From Sambucus nigra (lineage: Eukaryota > Streptophyta > Magnoliopsida > Dipsacales > Adoxaceae), in NCBI GenBank assembly GCA_949130495.1, contig OX422213.1, positions 51,532,284 to 51,596,283 on the forward strand: a stretch of 64,000 nucleotides of DNA, read 5' to 3'. The notes under the pieces were generated by a model, which saw nothing but the letters and a program-made list of their open reading frames with translations, was not told where the DNA came from and made no database searches. Positions 44,674 through 54,684 of the stretch are shown here, piece by piece. How positions within the stretch are numbered: position 1 is the stretch's first letter; each line of letters opens with the position of its first letter. Made by a program: the position numbers and the translations under genes.

Positions 44674-46173
44674 GGTTTGACTTGTTTACTAGCGTAGGAT
44701 GTTTTCCATGATGAAATTATTTGCCTATTGATGGTATGTATCATTTTTGTACATTTTATTTCTTTTGGAAAAATTTTGAAAAGGCCAAAAAGATTTTATT
44801 TTGAGAAAATTTTGAGAAAATCCAAAAAGATTTTTTGTATTTTGTTTGCATCGTTTATGGATGGACACTTAGGATGATCGAGTCACAACATCATTCCATT
44901 TTTCCAATGACTGTTTGATAGTGTTTTGAGATAATATGTCAATTCATCTTTGTGCTTTATAATGTTTGGAGTCATTGAGATGTAATTAAGTGTTACTTCC
45001 TGATGTTTGGCTCATGATTTCCTTTATTGCACACGTGCACGGATTTGTTTGATTATTGTGCTTGTCTTATCACATGCTGGTTGGGTGTTTTCACTTCAAT
45101 CCTGTCCTTAAAATGAACTAAGCGCGGTAAAACTTAATAAGAAAGTAGTGCATGTTAGAGCCGTTTGTGAGTTTGTGTGCTTTATTTGAAAATGGTGAAG
45201 GGCTACGAAAGATTATCATTTATCCTTTGCAATTAAGCCACCGTTTAAACTGGACCTAAAAAATTGAGGAATTTTATTATCCAAGGTCCAAAAAGGTTTA
45301 AAAGGGCCCGAAAAAATTTAAAGGCAATAAAAAGAAATTCATGCCGATTAGGTTTTTGCACCAATTCTCCAAAGTTTGAGAATTTAGTTTAACACCTATA
45401 AAAGAAAATATATATGAGGGAGTTTTGGTGGAGAATTAAAACGGGTTTGCACGTCCGTGAAAGTCTTTAAAAAACACTACATAGTTTTATTGGTGTGGAA
45501 ATCACTTTGACTTTGATGTGTTGATTTGCATATGACGATGTCATCTAAATTCAACAATTTTTACACTTAAGGATACTTTTGATGTTCATTCGTTAGGAGT
45601 ACACGTATGCATCGTGCACTTATGATTGATTGAGTTGATTTATCTATCGAATATGTTCACACCCATTCATTCCATTTCCATGACTTGGTTGTTTTAGTTT
45701 AAATCCCTGGTATGATTTTTGGTATCTTTTTTTTGTATGAAAAAATTAAAAAAATCCAAAAATAGTTTGTGAAAGTTTTCGAGATATACCTTTGCATTTT
45801 TATCATGACACTCCATGTTTTGATTGTTTCTTCTTATCTGTCTATTTGGGGACATCATAAAAAGGGGGAGAAAGAATTATCTTGTTATGGGAGAGTTTTC
45901 GTATTATGGGGGAGATTTTATTTATTAAAGCTTTATTCTTATATCATTTCAAACTCGATGCATCACGAAGGTACTTTGCTTTATCTCATGTGTGTAGGTA
46001 CAAAGATTGATGATCATTATGTTGCACACTCTGATGAGAAAAGCTTTGAGATTTGATGAAGATTTTTGAAGAACAGTTGGAGATCTTACAAATTTATTCA
46101 TGGGAGGGTAGATTTGTATAGGAATTTTGGTTTTTGATAATTTGGATGTTTTTATGTATGTACCGGCATATAC
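44674..46173 (+). other. Non-coding interior of the GAG-only element
   Basis: A 1.5-kb region stands where protease to RNase H would be in an autonomous copia. I find no pol motif. A purine-rich GGGGGAGAAAG at 45867 could be an internal polypurine tract. The ORF at 45769-46056 shows no recognised domain. Confidence 0.65.
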
Positions 46174-46185
46174 ATAGGGGGAGAT
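46174..46185 (+). promoter_or_regulatory. Polypurine tract of the GAG-only element
   Basis: TAGGGGGAGAT lies next to the start of the 3' LTR. Confidence 0.8.
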
Positions 46186-46186
46186 T

Positions 46187-47244
46187 TACAAGGACATATT
46201 TTTGTAAGTCCGTTATCAATTAATTATGTCGTACACCGCTAGACCGTCGAAGAGCATTCAAGAGCAATCTACATCAACACGGATCCGAATTAATCAAGTT
46301 CTTCATAAAAAATACTTCACAAAGTTTACTTTGGTAAGGTTTTATTTTAAATACCTTAACTTTCCACTTAGAGCTTTTGGAATTTGTTTACAAAATATTT
46401 TCTAAGTGTTGGAGCGGACTTTTTCGTCAAACTTTGAGAATGAATATTTTTTCTAAGTCCTAAAGCGTACCTCGATTTTGACGCCCAGGTCGTTCAAGGG
46501 AGATAGCTATCTTGTTCGAGCGACATATGGATGTCGCGCGATGTCGTTTAAACATCATCTGTACTTCATTCGTGCGAGATTGCTATTTCGTTCGAACGAG
46601 ATCGATTACCGAGGTGGCACATTTTTGTATAAATACTCATTAAATGGTTTCATTTTCAAAAAAGAAGTCCCAGGATTTTGAAAGATAAAACACTGCGAAA
46701 TAGCAAAATTCTTTTTGACTACTGCTTTTAGGGTTTAATCCCTTTTTGTTTTTCAATTCACAAAAATCCCATGTGCTTTAGCGAATTGTTTTGGTGTTCA
46801 AGAACAATACTTTGCTTTTGTTCAACCTCTGTGGATAAGGTATCTCAATATTTGATTGGTGGATACCGAGCATCATTCTGCGTGTGGACGAGCCGAAGAC
46901 GATAAACCGACACCTGGAGGGTATTTCGTTGTCTCTCGTATCTTTGAAGGTTTGCTGAAGGCACCGTGTATTACACACTTGTGAGCAATTATCAGGTTGT
47001 ATGTAAGTCAAAGGTCTTGTGAATTCTTCAAAGTGTTATAAAAAGTTTTACCCGAAAGGGGTTTTTTCCTGAATCGGTCGTCATTATTTTTTCATGCATG
47101 GTTAGAATGATTTATGACATTAAGATGCATGTTTAGGGGCTGAATTTATTTGGTTTAAAAATAGTCTCTAATTAAATAAGGTTTAGTTAGAAATTTGTGA
47201 ATTAATTTAAATCGATATCACACACCGCATTTACACGTTTTACA
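46187..47244 (+). mobile_element. 3' LTR of the GAG-only element
   Basis: Matches 15229-16276; ends ACACGTTTTACA. It carries the palindrome cluster at 46481-46608 with mutations in several arms. Confidence 0.9.
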
Positions 47245-48769
47245 AAAAGTGTTAGTACTTTGCTTCCCCACACCTTTTTTCTAACGGTAATTTAGTGTGA
47301 GAAGGATCATATCAGCATGTGAAATTCGGATAACAAATACAATTATTGAGTTCCTCCACGCACATATTTTTGAAAAACTCATATTCCACACTCAATTTGA
47401 AAGTCACTCACACCCATACCTAGATGACTTTTACCTCGTAAAACCATATAGATATCTTAATGAGACGCACATACCTCCACACACTTACTTGAGGTAAATT
47501 ATCACATACCTTAGGTACACACTTTATCCATAGAATCCCACATAAAAATGTTGTTAAATTCAAATTAATATTTTGCCCACACATAATTGAAATGCATTCA
47601 CCTCACATGGCTTAGTAACACAGCTTTTCCACAAGTTTGTTGGGACGACACAACATTGTTAAAATTGATCACATTTGAGCCATCATTACACTTGACACTT
47701 ATTATACACCAAAACTTAAAAAATTTAATATTCAATTACTTGATAATAATTTCCAGACATTTATTTTCTCGATATGAAATTTTGATTAATATTTATGGAT
47801 ATTTTATAACGAACACGCCTACGAAACCCCATTGTGAAGTGGTATGTAAAATAAGAAACCATTTATGGTGTGTCACACTACTTGAAACTTTTTTATTTAT
47901 GAACCTTTGAATGTTAAATGGAAATTATGATATGTTGAATGAAAGTGGCACTAAATATATCTATTTCACTACAAATGTAAACGCGTCTCAATAATTGCAA
48001 TTATATTTGGGCATATTATTAACGTCCAATGATATAAGGTCCAATGTAATGTGACTAATTAAGAAAAAAACATCCAATGAACAGTAATAAAACATGCAAA
48101 GTATATCCTAAGTGATTTTACAATGTTTTTAGCCAAATTACTTTATAAAAACACCTAATATAAGACATAAAATTACAATTTTCTTCAAAATTGAGATTTG
48201 ATGCCATATTTACCTTATTTCCTCAAGAACAATCCTAATAAAGTAAAATTATTAGTTGCAAGTTCTATAATTTTGGTAGGGTGGAAGCATTCAAAAACAT
48301 TACACCTTCTTGTCGCACACGTTTATACAATTTTCCACAAATTTTATTGTTATATGAGAGGGATATTATCACATTAGCAAGTTATACGCATCCAAATGTA
48401 ATAATGTCAAACCACATTTTTGGATTGTTACTTTTTACAATTGATGAAGAATGCTTTTTTATTTTCCTACAAAATGACAATGAATATAATTATCTTCATG
48501 TTTCTCGATTTTAAAATGTTAACAACACGACATAGGTGAAAATCCTTTAATTAAAAAAACTTCAATTTAGTAACGAAATACGGGTGAAACAACCTAATAT
48601 CATAATTAAATATTAATTTCAATACGTCAAATGGGATGAAACTTCAATCCCCTCAGTAACTATGTTATATGTACAAAAACTCGATCTCCAAAAATTTAAG
48701 TTTTCATTCAAGGAACATGAACAAGGGTGAAACCCCTTTAATCAATACTTAAAGAGGATGGATGCGTGA

Positions 48770-48770
<1 letters not shown>
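47245..48770. other. Unassigned AT-rich background
   Basis: About 1.5 kb without a recognisable gene, LTR or terminal repeat. Open frames at 47297-47910 and 48281-48514 are short and of unbiased composition. It should be the right half of whatever sequence lies at 14662-15228, because the GAG-only element separates them. Confidence 0.5.

Positions 48771-48827
<57 letters not shown>
48771..48827. repeat. (TA)n microsatellite
   Basis: About 28 TA units abut the outer end of the 3' LTR of element C. This makes the target duplication of C unreadable. Confidence 0.97.
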
Positions 48828-48831
<4 letters not shown>

Positions 48832-49326
48832 CAAAAAAATATACTACGCCTAATTAATCGATCACAGATAAAATAAGTAAAACACACAAGACACAAGAAA
48901 TATTAAAGTGGTTCGGCTCAATGGAATGGCCTACGTCCACTGTTATGTATTGATTGCCTTAAGTTGTTTTTCCAGTCCTCTTGCAATTAGGGTGATACAA
49001 TGTATTTATAGCCCAAAATGGGTCTTGATAGTTTTCATGTGAAAGGATGGAATGCCTTCATTTGTTAGGCTTTTACATCAATACATAATGAGAATTAAAT
49101 ATATGCATGTTGTCGCTTGATTGGCAATACAGGCTGTAAGACCGCTGTCGCTTTGTTGGCAACATAGGTTGTTGGTCGGGCTTCATTATTTTTCAGGCTT
49201 CCATGTTGGTCGGGCTTCCTTGTTGGTCGGACTTTTGTACCAGACTGACTTAGACTTGTGCCACATTGGATGACACATAATGACTTGTAATTGGTCCACA
49301 TAGGGTGGTAAATTTTGGTATCAACA
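48827..49326 (-). mobile_element. 3' LTR of element C
   Basis: On the minus strand it starts TGTTGATACC and ends TTTTTTGCATCA or three bases earlier at GCA. The purine-rich CATTGGGGACTTC lies just before the start and is a candidate polypurine tract. A repeated TTGGTCGGGCTTCC-type word occurs at 49170-49235. Confidence 0.88.
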
Positions 49327-49770
49327 GAAGTCCCCAATGTTTCATACTTGTAGTTGATGCGAAAGTGTGAAATATTATGCTTTGACAGTAGCTCGGGCTG
49401 TTTGGTTGGCTGCAGACCTTCCAGACTTGTGGAATCTACCCATTTAATTGACAGTTTTTGAGCGCGAATGGCAATATTATAAATATTTCAAATTTTAGCA
49501 AATATTTCCGGGGTATCTTCGTCTTTTCCCTTGTTAGCCATCGTAAACCCAACTGTCATTTGCTTTAATCATTATTTTTCCCAGTTTTCTATGAGTCTTA
49601 TAAAAAGAGCAGTAAAACTTTGATCATTTGCTACCTCTCATTTCTGATTGTACTGCTGTGTTCTTTGAACTTTGGTGCGATCATTTTGCTTTCTGTCTTC
49701 AGTTCTGACTGAATCCTTAAACTTTTGTAAGAATTTTTCTTCTCTTCTTCTTTGTTTTCTTCATCATGGT
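49327..49770 (+). promoter_or_regulatory. Upstream region of antisense ORF 1, with TATA box at 49599
   Basis: Between the 3' LTR and the MITE there is no ORF. TATAAAAA at 49599-49606 lies about 165 bases before the original ATG (49766) in plus orientation. A pyrimidine-rich leader (TTCTTCTCTTCTTC) follows. This is the layout of a plant promoter and 5' leader. It suggests that the antisense ORFs have their own transcription unit inside the element. Confidence 0.6.
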
Positions 49771-50332
49771 TAGGGGTGGCAATTTTTGACCCGACACGAT
49801 AACTCGACACGAACTCGACACGAACTCGACATGATGTTAGCGGGTTTGGGTTGACGATTTCTTGACACGAACCCGAATATGACACGACCCACCAACACGA
49901 ATAATAAATGGGTTGGGTTAGTGTCAAACACGTTTAACTCGAAAATGACATGAGTAGACCCGTTTAACTCATATTTTATGGAGATTATTTTAGATAAGTT
50001 ATATATCTTGATAGACATTCTATAAAATTCATGGAGAATTGGATGATAAATTATTTATGTGTTGCAAGAAGTTGAAATTAATTAAATTTAAGTTATTGTA
50101 GGCCTATGAGTGGTATGATTGGTTAAGAGAGAATAAAATATTTATTTTATATTTTACTTAATGGGTTATGCGGGTCAACCCAAACACGACACGATAAAAA
50201 ATAGGTCGGGATAGTGTTTGCTCATCTGACACGATTAGTTAAATGGGTCGGGTTAGGGTTGACTAATACTTAACACGAACCCGACATGACACGACCCGAA
50301 CACGACACGATGCACACGAATTGCCACCCCTA
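49771..50332. mobile_element. hAT-type MITE on the start codon of antisense ORF 1
   Basis: Terminal inverted repeats TAGGGGTGGCAATT and AATTGCCACCCCTA are flanked by a perfect 8-base duplication ATCATGGT (49763-49770 and 50333-50340). TIR sequence and duplication length are those of hAT superfamily MITEs. The 562-base interior has repeated ACTCGACACGA / CGACACGA words and no coding sequence. The duplicated target contains the ATG of the antisense ORF. Confidence 0.97.
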
Positions 50333-50335
50333 ATC

Positions 50336-52362
50336 ATGGTTTATTCTATCGAGCCACTTGATAAGTTCATAATCGATTGTAATATTCCATCTTAGGTTGT
50401 ACTAGAACACCCCACCTTTCCTTCTGATTTTTTCTCTCTTACTGAGGGCCACTGGTTCCCTTCCATATTTATTACTGAATGTGGGTTCCCATTTCCTCCC
50501 AATCCCCCTGTGTCTGGAGTTTTGTCAATATTTTGATATTGTACCTGTAAGAGTGGCTCCCAATACATGGAGAGATGTAAATGGAGTTTATATGTTAAAT
50601 CAAATCTATGGAACCCATCTAGGGATTCCATAAATAATGTTTTATTATAAATGGGTAACTAGCGATACCACTTTTTATTTGAAAACTAAGGCAGTTAGTA
50701 AATCTTTAGTAGTTAATCTCCCTGATTCTAATAGGGATTATTTTGATCATGGGGTCGTTGTAAAAAATAGTCAACATGCCCCTTTAGTTGGAGGTGCTAA
50801 ATATCAAGGACCCAGATGTCCGCTCTTTGGCAATGGAATAGGTTGTTTTATGTTTTAATATATTTTTCCTGTTTATATTTGATAAAATGTCATACTGACT
50901 ATTTCTTTATAAATTGAATTGCAGTTGAACAAAAAAGAAAGTCCCCCAAAGAGAGTAAAGTAAATGTGAAGGAATTGAAGGTTATCTAGGGACTTTATAA
51001 GGTTGTTGCTGAGGAGCACGTTAGGTCTGCCTCCTATTCAATATAAAAACACTATTTCTTTCTGTATTGCCAGGCCTGCTGCTTCTCCTGTTCTAGTGAT
51101 TGACCTTGATCAAGAGATTGCTGTTGACTCAAACACTCATCTTTTTGAAATCAGGAAGAAGAGGAAATTTCCTGACCTTTTCAGTGGTAGCGCTTTTGGC
51201 TCTCAAACATCTGCTGAAGGAGTCAAGAAGAAAACATGGGATGTTATGAAGTCCCCTATTCCCAAGGATCCAGTCCTCAAAGACCCATCCCCCAGAGTCC
51301 CAACTCCCAAAAATGCAGCTCCCAAAGATGCTAAAGTTCCTTTGAGGAGACTTAGGAGAGGGCTTACAGAGAAGCAGGTCAATCAGGTGACCGATCAACT
51401 GTCCTTGGTTAAATTACCCTCTTTTGATGCTTTTTCTCCAACAGCTATTACTCCTTGTTTGCCTAGGAAGTTGATCAAATCTGGTACTCTTACAGACCAC
51501 AGGGGGTGGATGTAGTGCTCCCTCGAACAAGGGTTTTTGAAATGGCTGCTGAGAGCCTTGCATCAATAAGTAGTTTCCATTTTCTTAGTTTGGTTATCTT
51601 TTATATTTCTCATATACATATCTTGGTCTTCATCTCTTGCAGTTCTTGGTACACTTTAATAATATGCTGGAGAAGGATGATGCAATTTGGGCTTCTTCTT
51701 CGAATGATGTGGAAGAAGCCCTGACTGGATTGAAGAAGTCTCTGCTCAAATCTCAGCAAGCCCTAGAGACTGAGAAGAGTACTTGGGCGGATAAACTGAA
51801 GATATCTAAAACTGCTTGTCAAGCTTCTGATGAAAATGCCCTTGAAGTAGAGTGCAAGGCAAAGGAAGCTGAGCGCAAGGCTAAGGAAGCTAAGCGTAAG
51901 GAAGAGTAGGCAGAGCATGGGGATGAAGAATCTAAGCATAGGGTAAAGGCTGCTGAAGACCTTGTATCCTCTTCCAGAGCTAAGAGAAAATCTGTCGTGA
52001 AGGCCTCCTTCAGTGCTGGTTGGGACAAAGGCTGGAACAAATCCATTTCTGCTGCCTCTGCTCAAATTGAGTATGCAAAACAAAAGTGTTTCAGAAATGG
52101 TTGGGTTGTTGCCCTTGAAGAATTGAACACGACTGAAGACTCTAAACTTTTTCATAGATATATTCATGGTCCTCCTCCAGCCATTGAGGATGAGGTTGAG
52201 GATGAAGCTAATTCTGAAGAGTCTTCACTTGTAATTGAATCTCCTGCCAAACAACCTAAAATGACTGAGTTTTCTCTTCCTCCAGTTGAGAAAATCGAGC
52301 AACCTCAGTCTGTAGTACCTTCTTCTGAGCAGGATATAAAGGTTGATAGGGAGGAGGTGTAA
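50336..52362 (+). pseudogene. Antisense ORF 1 of element C (Transposase_28-like N-terminus, coiled-coil C-terminus)
   Basis: Plus-strand coding remnant opposite to C's own gag-pol. After ATG 50336, blocks SDFFSLTEGHWFPS, FPFPPNPP and VAPNTWRDVNGVYML follow the pattern of Transposase_28 (PF04195), a domain known from extra ORFs of Tat gypsy elements. An 83-base GT-AG intron (50842-50924) joins in phase to a basic stretch (VEQKRKSPKES). A second part, with a pyrimidine tract and TTGCAG acceptor at 51642, encodes a Lys/Glu/Ala coiled coil (ECKAKEAERKAKEAKRK). A GWDKGWNKS block, an acidic tail and a stop at 52362 complete it. Stops at 50393, 50981 and 51907 and frame changes near 50520 and 51000 break it. 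The donor of the second intron is unclear. Confidence 0.7.
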
Positions 52363-52437
52363 AGTTGTTCGACGTTTTCCCTTTTTCTTTTTTATTTCTT
52401 TTTATTCATTTTTATTGTACTTGAACTTTTTATTATC

Positions 52438-52443
52438 AATAAA
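52438..52443 (+). terminator. Candidate poly(A) signal of antisense ORF 1
   Basis: AATAAA lies 75 bases after the stop, in a T-rich 3' region, on the same strand as the antisense ORF. Confidence 0.5.
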
Positions 52444-52540
52444 AGAACCTTTTGTACTTTTTTGTCTCTTGTGGATTGTACTTGATATCCATTCTTGTTG
52501 TTGATTGGTGGTTATTTCTTCTTGCTAGTTTATAGCAAAG

Positions 52541-53764
52541 ATGGAACAACTGTCTTCCTATGATACCGAGCTACTGAGGAAGTGCAATGCTTTTTTTTAA
52601 AGCTGGTCATACGAACTTATTCGAAGAAAAAATCACTCAGTTTCTCAGTGATGATGCATCAGATCAGATTAAAGAATCCTACAAGTATTTGAAGTACTTA
52701 CTTGATCGGGCTGTAGAAAATAATGTTACCTACTACGAGATGATATAAGAACTTTAAGAATACTATAAAGAATCCATTGCGCTGTTGCACTAGAGTTATG
52801 AGCAAAAATATCAAAGCTTAAGTGTAAGTCAGGGTTTTGATAATTTTGTTTCTGTTTATAATAAAAAGGAAGATTTACATAAGCTTGAAGTTGGAGAAAC
52901 TATAGCACTGTTGCCAAACTCCTGGAAGAGGAGAATAATAATTTGAGGGATGAAGTGAATCTTTTAAAGTCTGCCTCTGGAGCTGTTGTTGCTACTGCTG
53001 ATGAAGGTTACTCCTTTTTGGAGGCTAAAAATTCCACCTTAGGAGATGAATTAGAAGCTTTAAAAAATATTAAGCCTGCATCCTCTTTCCGAGCAAGAAA
53101 TAAGCCTGGCCGAGGAAATACAGAAGAATCTAGGACCCAGCAGGCCCTTGTCAATCAAGCTGCACAGTTAAAAGCAAAGGGCCGACCTATTTTTGAGATG
53201 TCTCAAAAGATGTTGACCTTGACTGAACAATTATCCACTCAATCTCCCCAGTTAGAGGTTAAGGATGGAGTACTGAAAAAGCTGCTATCACAGGTTGATA
53301 AATTAACCTTTCAATTCCATAAGCATCCAAAAGAAGTTTGAACGGATGGGTATAATGAATCTTTGGGACATTTTAACGATAAACTTCAATAGGGCCATAA
53401 TGAATCCTATAAATGGGGTTGGACGAACGCTTTAACTATGATGAAGGTAGCTCGAAACAACTCTTAATGGAATTGGTATGATTCGGGATTGCTGCAGCTT
53501 GAAAATCCTCCATTCAAGTTAGACGTTAATTGGATCCCTGTAGATCGTATTACTCACTGTTTGATTTCAAAATACTTAGGGGATTATGAGCTATATGATG
53601 AATTAAAGATCGTCCGACCTCCTCATCTGCTTGATCGTCCTAGTAGCAGTAATACCAGGATGCTTCAGAATTTTAACTTTATCAAATCTCCTTTTACTTT
53701 GGATGAACCTCCAGCTGGCATGGATCCTGTTTCTAAGGCTGAAGGAAAACATCCTGTAGAATAA
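52541..53764 (+). pseudogene. Antisense ORF 2 of element C (coiled-coil protein)
   Basis: A second plus-strand coding remnant starts at ATG 52541 (MEQLSSYDTELLRKCNAFF). Broken frames follow: 52943-53341 (LRDEVNLLKSASGAVVA; long Leu/Lys/Glu-rich helices) and 53489-53764 (LDVNWIPVDRITHCLISKYLGDYELYDE, ending at TAA 53764). It is predicted to be mainly coiled coil. Stops and frameshifts occur at about 52596, 52746, 52790 and 53340-53490. It may be a separate gene or later exons of antisense ORF 1 after read-through of the poly(A) site. I do not recognise a named domain. Confidence 0.55.
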
Positions 53765-54189
53765 AGATTTGTATTTTATTTCTGCGTGTTTAAGCAATAA
53801 TATGTAATCATTTAATTTAATGAAAAGCTTAATCTACGAATGGATCAAGTTTTAGTCAATCTTTGTATATATGAATATTCTTTTAGTTTTTGACTATGAA
53901 TGGATCAAATTTTTGTTAATCTTTAGTTTTTCACTGGTTTTATTGATATCCTTAGGATTATCCTAAGTATTATATCAATTACCAGTGCATCACCATGGTT
54001 CTACTAATGTACCTAAAGTTTTTGGGTAATTGCATTAGTTAGCTCGGTTCCCAGGTGTGGGTGGAACATTTGTCCATCTTTTAGCCCAGTTTAAATGAAA
54101 ATTATTCATTTGGGTCTTCGTTAACAAAGGATTTAGGACTTACAATTTTGCCTTGTGTGGTTTTATATGTTTGACAACCAAATTTATTG
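53765..54189. other. Downstream region of antisense ORF 2
   Basis: T-rich sequence with a direct repeat (ACGAATGGATCAAGTTTTAGTCAATCT-like, 53837 and 53898). TTAATGAAAAGC shortly after the stop may be a poly(A) context. No gene is seen. Confidence 0.5.
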
Positions 54190-54595
54190 GTTCCTTTATT
54201 GATGCCGACCAACTTTGTTGGTGGTCTTTATTGATACTGACCAGGTATGTTGGTGGTCTTTGTTAATACCGACCAACTTTGTTGGTGGCCTTTATTGAAA
54301 CCGACCAACTTTGTTAGTGGCCTTTATTGATATCGACCAACTTTGTTGGTCGTCTTTGTTGATGCTGACCAATTTTATTGGTGGCCTTTATTAATACCGA
54401 CCAACTTTATTGGTGGTCTTTATTGATACCGACCAACTTTGTTGGTGGCCTTTGTTGATGCCGACTAACTTTTTTTGTGGCCATTATTGATACCGACCAA
54501 CTTTATTGGTGGTCTTTATTGATACCGACCAACTTCGTTGGTGGCCTTTGTTGATGCCAACCAACTTTGTTGGTGGTTTTTGTTGATGCATAGTG
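54190..54595. repeat. 32-bp tandem array, about 12 units
   Basis: The unit CTTTATTGATACCGACCAAC is followed by TTTGTTGGTGGC. It recurs about twelve times with point changes. Each unit contains the dyad ACCAAC-TTT-GTTGGT. The array lies between antisense ORF 2 and the end of pol, a region in which Tat elements often carry tandem repeats. Confidence 0.93.
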
Positions 54596-54684
54596 TAGTG
54601 CTTGACACTAGTCCTCTGGAAAAAAATAACAATTTTGGGGAAGTCACATTCTCATTAAAATTGAAATGAACTTAATATATCATT

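Larger units (their letters stand above)
15229..47244 (+). mobile_element. GAG-only copia-like retrotransposon (TR-GAG/LARD type), expanded by nested insertions
   Basis: LTRs of 1048 bases (15229-16276) and 1058 bases (46187-47244) enclose a primer site, a Gag reading frame in three separated pieces, about 1.5 kb of non-coding sequence and a polypurine tract. No protease, RT or integrase of its own is present; everything of that kind inside belongs to nested elements. This matches the known plant class of terminal-repeat retrotransposons with only a GAG domain. The flanks are A-runs on both sides, consistent with a poly-A target duplication but too simple to prove it. Without the inserts it would be about 4.7 kb. 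Confidence 0.85.
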
